A stretch of DNA of 64,000 nt from Adhaeribacter pallidiroseus. Lineage in GTDB: Bacteria; Bacteroidota; Bacteroidia; Cytophagales; Hymenobacteraceae. Below the pieces are notes generated by a model. The model saw only the letters and a list, made by a program, of their open reading frames with translations. It made no database searches and had not been told where the DNA came from. Location: positions 1,798,001-1,862,000 of the forward strand of contig NZ_QASA01000001.1 of the NCBI RefSeq assembly GCF_003340495.1, in the 5' to 3' direction. Each line of letters starts with the position of its first letter. Positions within the stretch are counted from its first letter, which is position 1. The position numbers and the translations under genes were made by a program. Below are positions 61,412-64,000 of the stretch, in pieces.

Positions 61412-61519
61412 ATTTTTTTAAATTTTTTAATAGGTAGTTAACGTGTAGGATTATAATTTAAATTTTAAGGTTGATAAGTCGACTTGCTGGGGATAGAAAT
61501 AGTATAATGGCCGGAATGT

Positions 61520-61552
61520 AAAAAAGCTCCCGGATATTAACCGGAAGCTTTT
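61520..61552 (-). terminator. Terminator after first SDR
   Basis: Minus strand AAGCTTCCGG-TTAATAT-CCGGGAGCTT with T tract, 34 bases after the stop. Confidence 0.75.
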
Positions 61553-61585
61553 AGCTATACCTTATTTAAAATGCAAACAACTAGT

Positions 61586-62674
61586 TTACTGATTTTTTTT
61601 GGTACTTCTTTTGGGTTTTGGAACCGGGATTGGAGGTACATCAGTATTGGTAGCAGTTAAATTATCGGCGGTTAAACCAGTAATAGCCACCGCCGGATCA
61701 AGAGTTGCCACGGAAGCTGTTGTAGCATCTAAGTTAGTAGAAGTAATAGTACTTTGCGTGCTTTTCCTGCGGTTGGTTGACGCTTTTAAAGGCGTTTCTG
61801 TTACGGGTAAACTGGCGCTTTCAGCAACTATCGTGGGATTAGCCGGAGTACTACTTTTTTTAAAAGCTGATTTTCTCGACTTGGTAGTTTCTTCGGATTG
61901 CTTATGCATAAGCGTGGCATTCAGTGCATCGGGTAAAATGGTGCTTTGCGCTACCTGCAGCTTTGCTTTAAAAGTAGGAACAGCCCGTTTGTCACCGGCT
62001 AATAAGGCTTTATACGCGGTACGCGCCACTTCTTCGGGCGTTGCTAAATCTCCTTGCGCTAGTTTACTGTCCTGGGCGCCAGCTACGTTAAAAAAGTTAG
62101 TATCCGTAGCTGGTGGGCAAAGAATAGTAACAGATACCGGCGCATCTTTTAATTCTTCTTGTAAAGCCTCACTAAAAGATAGAATAAAAGCTTTGGTGGC
62201 GCCGTAAACAGATTGTAGAGGAGTTGGTGTAAATGAAGCTACGGAGCCCACCTGTAATATTTTGCCGGAGCCCTGATTCAGCAAGTAAGGCAAAAATAAT
62301 TTAGTAAGATGCACCAACGATATTATATTCAGGTGGATCATCGCTAGTTCTTTTTGCAGATTTGATTCTGTAAAAAGCCCGTATTCGCCAAAGCCCGCGT
62401 TGTTTACCAATATATTTACTTGCCAGCCTTGTTGCTGAACATGTTCGAACAAACGGCTAGGAGCATCGTCTTTACTTAAATCAATAGCAATGGTATTTAA
62501 CCGAACATGGCTGAACTCGCTTTGCAATTGCCAGGCGGCATGATCCAGTTTGTCCACGTGGTGGGCTACCATAATAACGTGGTAATTATCCCGGGCAAAC
62601 AAACGAGCCAACTCGAAACCAATACCGCTGGAAGCACCTGTAATTAAAACTGATTGATTTTGTATCGTTTCCAT
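61586..62674 (-). CDS. SDR family oxidoreductase with long C-terminal tail
   Basis: 362 residues. The first 255 form a classical SDR: TGASSGIGFELARLFARDN (about 12-30), NNAGFGEYG (about 90-98), VGSVASFTP (Ser near 142), YGATKAFILSFSEAL (Tyr/Lys near 155-159). From about residue 260 an extra 100 residues follow that are Lys/Thr/Ser/Ala/Pro-rich and low in hydrophobics, ending PVPKPKRSTKKNQ; no such tail is in the neighbouring paralogue. Substrate unknown. The tail is likely disordered and basic, possibly binding nucleic acid or a partner. Confidence 0.85.
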   Translation of the reverse strand: METIQNQSVLITGASSGIGFELARLFARDNYHVIMVAHHVDKLDHAAWQLQSEFSHVRLNTIAIDLSKDDAPSRLFEHVQQQGWQVNILVNNAGFGEYGLFTESNLQKELAMIHLNIISLVHLTKLFLPYLLNQGSGKILQVGSVASFTPTPLQSVYGATKAFILSFSEALQEELKDAPVSVTILCPPATDTNFFNVAGAQDSKLAQGDLATPEEVARTAYKALLAGDKRAVPTFKAKLQVAQSTILPDALNATLMHKQSEETTKSRKSAFKKSSTPANPTIVAESASLPVTETPLKASTNRRKSTQSTITSTNLDATTASVATLDPAVAITGLTADNLTATNTDVPPIPVPKPKRSTKKNQ

Positions 62675-62691
62675 GATAAATTTTTTAAATG

Positions 62692-62722
62692 AAAAAGCTC
62701 CCGGTACGAACCCAGGAGCTAT
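62692..62722 (-). terminator. Terminator after second SDR
   Basis: Minus strand AGCTCCTGG / CCGGGAGCT hairpin with T tract, between the tandem SDR genes; each therefore has its own terminator. Confidence 0.75.
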
Positions 62723-62728
62723 TTAGTG

Positions 62729-63532
62729 TTACTCTTTTACATTTTCCAGTTGTTTCTTGGTCATAGCGGCATTAAAGGCATCGGGTAAAGCAATGCCTTG
62801 CGCCGCGTACATCTTAGCTACAAAAGTTGGTAATACGCGCGCCTCGCCTTTCATTAACCCTTCGTAACCTGCTTCGGCTACATCTACTGCCGATTGTACC
62901 TGAGAAGAGTTGGCAATTTTAGTGTTTTCCATATTGGCCACCTCAAAAAAGTTAGTATCGGTAGGAGGAGGGCAAAGTACGGTTAAGGAAATGCCGGTAT
63001 CTTTTAGTTCTACTTGCAAAGCCTCCGTGAAGGATAATATAAATGCTTTGGAAGCCGCATATACCGCTAACAGCGGGTGCGGAATAAAAGAAGCAACGGA
63101 GCCTAATTGCAAAATTCTGCCGGAACCCCGTTTTACCATATCTTGCGCGAAGAACTTGGTTAAGGATACCAGCGCGATGATGTTCAGATGAATAAGACCA
63201 ACTTCTTTTTGCAGATCAGTTTCCAGGAAAGATCCTCGTTCGCCGAAGCCGGCATTGTTAATTAAAAATTCTACCGGAATCCCCCGGGCTTGTACATCGG
63301 CGTAAAGCTTAGCGGCTGCCCCGTCTTTACTCAGATCGCAGGCAATACTTTCAATTTGTACATTCGGGAACTCTGCTTTTATTTGCGCCACGGCACTAGC
63401 TAATTTTTCTTCGTGGTGCGCTACCATAATAACGGAATGGCCATCGCGGGCAAAACAGCGGGTAAGTTCCAAACCAATGCCGCTTGAGGCACCGGTTATT
63501 AAGGCAGTTTTATTGGTAGTTGCAGTCATCAT
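62729..63532 (-). CDS. SDR family oxidoreductase, tandem paralogue
   Basis: 267 residues from ATG 63532 (MMTATTNKTALITGASSGIG); the open frame continues to 63631 but that stretch looks non-coding. Motifs TGASSGIGLELTRCFARDG, NNAGFGERG, LGSVASFIPHP (Ser), YAASKAFILSFTEAL (Tyr/Lys), matching the neighbour at 61586 through most of the fold. C-terminal end is short, without the extra tail. Clearly a tandem duplication of the adjacent SDR. Substrate unknown. Confidence 0.88.
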   Translation of the reverse strand: MMTATTNKTALITGASSGIGLELTRCFARDGHSVIMVAHHEEKLASAVAQIKAEFPNVQIESIACDLSKDGAAAKLYADVQARGIPVEFLINNAGFGERGSFLETDLQKEVGLIHLNIIALVSLTKFFAQDMVKRGSGRILQLGSVASFIPHPLLAVYAASKAFILSFTEALQVELKDTGISLTVLCPPPTDTNFFEVANMENTKIANSSQVQSAVDVAEAGYEGLMKGEARVLPTFVAKMYAAQGIALPDAFNAAMTKKQLENVKE

Positions 63533-63751
63533 TTTAAGTTTAAGTTTTTTATCAGATTTACTTTTACGGAATAATCCAAACTCTGATACTATAATTTTAA
63601 AACGAAGGTTTAGAAAGAGTTTGATCCTCAAGTATTTTATTTTAATTTTTTTGTTAATAATGATTTTACCGCTGCTATTAGATCTTACAAGTTTTGAATG
63701 CCAGATAGACCAAACTGTTTTCGAGCAAGGCCAGTAGTACTTTATGGAAAA

Positions 63752-63785
63752 CCGCGTAACTAATTTAGAAGAATTAGTTACGCGG
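63752..63785. repeat. Perfect 14-bp hairpin at the broken end of a SWIM gene
   Basis: CCGCGTAACTAATT (63752-63765), loop TAGAAG, AATTAGTTACGCGG (63772-63785). Its right end abuts the point where the SWIM reading frame becomes recognisable, and the frame has a stop inside the hairpin (63775-63777). No T tract follows. Confidence 0.6.
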
Positions 63786-64000
63786 CCAATGGTACGCCGA
63801 GGTAGCCGGTACGGAAGTGTATGAAGTAGAAATATCCTTATCGCGCACCAAAGTTAAACATGCGGAATGTAGTTGCCCCTAGGATCAGTACCCGGTTTGT
63901 AAGCATATAGCGCCGGTTTTACATATGCTCCAAAAAAAATTGACAAAAACTGGGAAAAGTTTGAAGAACAACGGCACATCCACCCCAGGTAAAGTGCCCA
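63784..64000 (+). pseudogene. SWIM zinc-finger gene remnant, 5' truncated, in-frame TAG, cut by window end
   Basis: From 63784 one frame reads GQWYAEVAGTEVYEVEISLS, then ECSCP-stop-DQYPVCKHIAPVL. The Cys-x-Cys…Cys-x-His pattern is the SWIM zinc finger, which in homologues reads CxCPY/W…CKH. The TAG is at 63880-63882 where Tyr or Trp is usual. The N-terminal part is missing (stop in frame just upstream within the hairpin). The frame stays open to the window edge, so the 3' part is not visible. SWIM proteins bind DNA or proteins; this copy looks non-functional unless the stop is an error. Confidence 0.7.

Noticed and set aside
63744-63824. Short plus-strand frame MENRVTNLEELVTR… as the true start of the SWIM gene
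   Set aside because: It is in a different frame from the SWIM motif and runs through the hairpin to a TGA; it may be a scrap of the original 5' end but cannot be shown.

Overview
The window reads as a chromosomal segment of a Bacteroidota bacterium, most likely a Cytophagales/Hymenobacteraceae (Adhaeribacter-like) organism. Supporting signs are the 16S rRNA sequence style, starts that mostly lack a Shine-Dalgarno motif although the 16S 3' end keeps an intact CCTCC, TTTG-N19-21-TAnnTTTG promoters, a DUF2480 gene next to tsaB, and family-typical proteins. Genus-level placement is my inference and was not tested by alignment.

Layout. 0-5.4 kb: manganese catalase, then on the minus strand an aldo/keto reductase, a Bcr/CflA-type efflux pump and a STAS-like protein. 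5.9-15.2 kb: an SDR and then an almost complete pentose phosphate block (tkt, rpiB, tal, a HAD phosphatase, gnd, zwf, pgl), partly translationally coupled. 15.4-18.0 kb: a two-gene molybdenum hydroxylase (2Fe-2S subunit plus Tat-exported molybdopterin subunit). 18.5-21.7 kb: two spore-photoproduct-lyase-family radical SAM genes, the second broken by an in-frame TAA. 23-28.9 kb: a complete urease operon ureABC-EFG-D plus a NicO/UreH-type permease. 29-31.7 kb: housekeeping genes (YycJ-like hydrolase, tsaB, DUF2480). 31.9-37.8 kb: a full rRNA operon 16S-tRNA-Ile-tRNA-Ala-23S-5S with boxA-like elements in the leader and spacer.

38-44.4 kb holds two diverged copies of a minus-strand four-gene cassette (small Cys/Pro-tailed protein, polytopic membrane protein, short histidine kinase, NarL-type regulator) flanking a plus-strand PAS-LuxR regulator. 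45.6-54.8 kb is an accessory island: a secreted protein, a GH46 chitosanase-like gene broken by an in-frame TAG, a membrane protein with a C-terminal beta-sandwich, a small acidic protein, a Cys-rich protein, an outer-membrane-barrel-like protein, a coiled-coil membrane protein, and a fusion of a trypsin-like protease to a DNA/RNA non-specific nuclease. These two regions are the most novel-looking parts. 55-63.6 kb returns to conserved genes (dnaK, RluE-type pseudouridine synthase, clpB, two tandem SDRs). The right edge holds a decayed SWIM zinc-finger gene with another in-frame TAG next to a perfect 14-bp hairpin.

How it fits together: the sugar-phosphate block supplies NADPH and pentoses; the urease operon carries structural genes, maturation proteins and a likely nickel importer in one transcription unit; catalase, ClpB, DnaK and photolyase-like genes are stress functions. 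Three separate genes carry single in-frame nonsense codons with the reading frame preserved downstream, which needs a common explanation (recent decay, base-calling error or readthrough).
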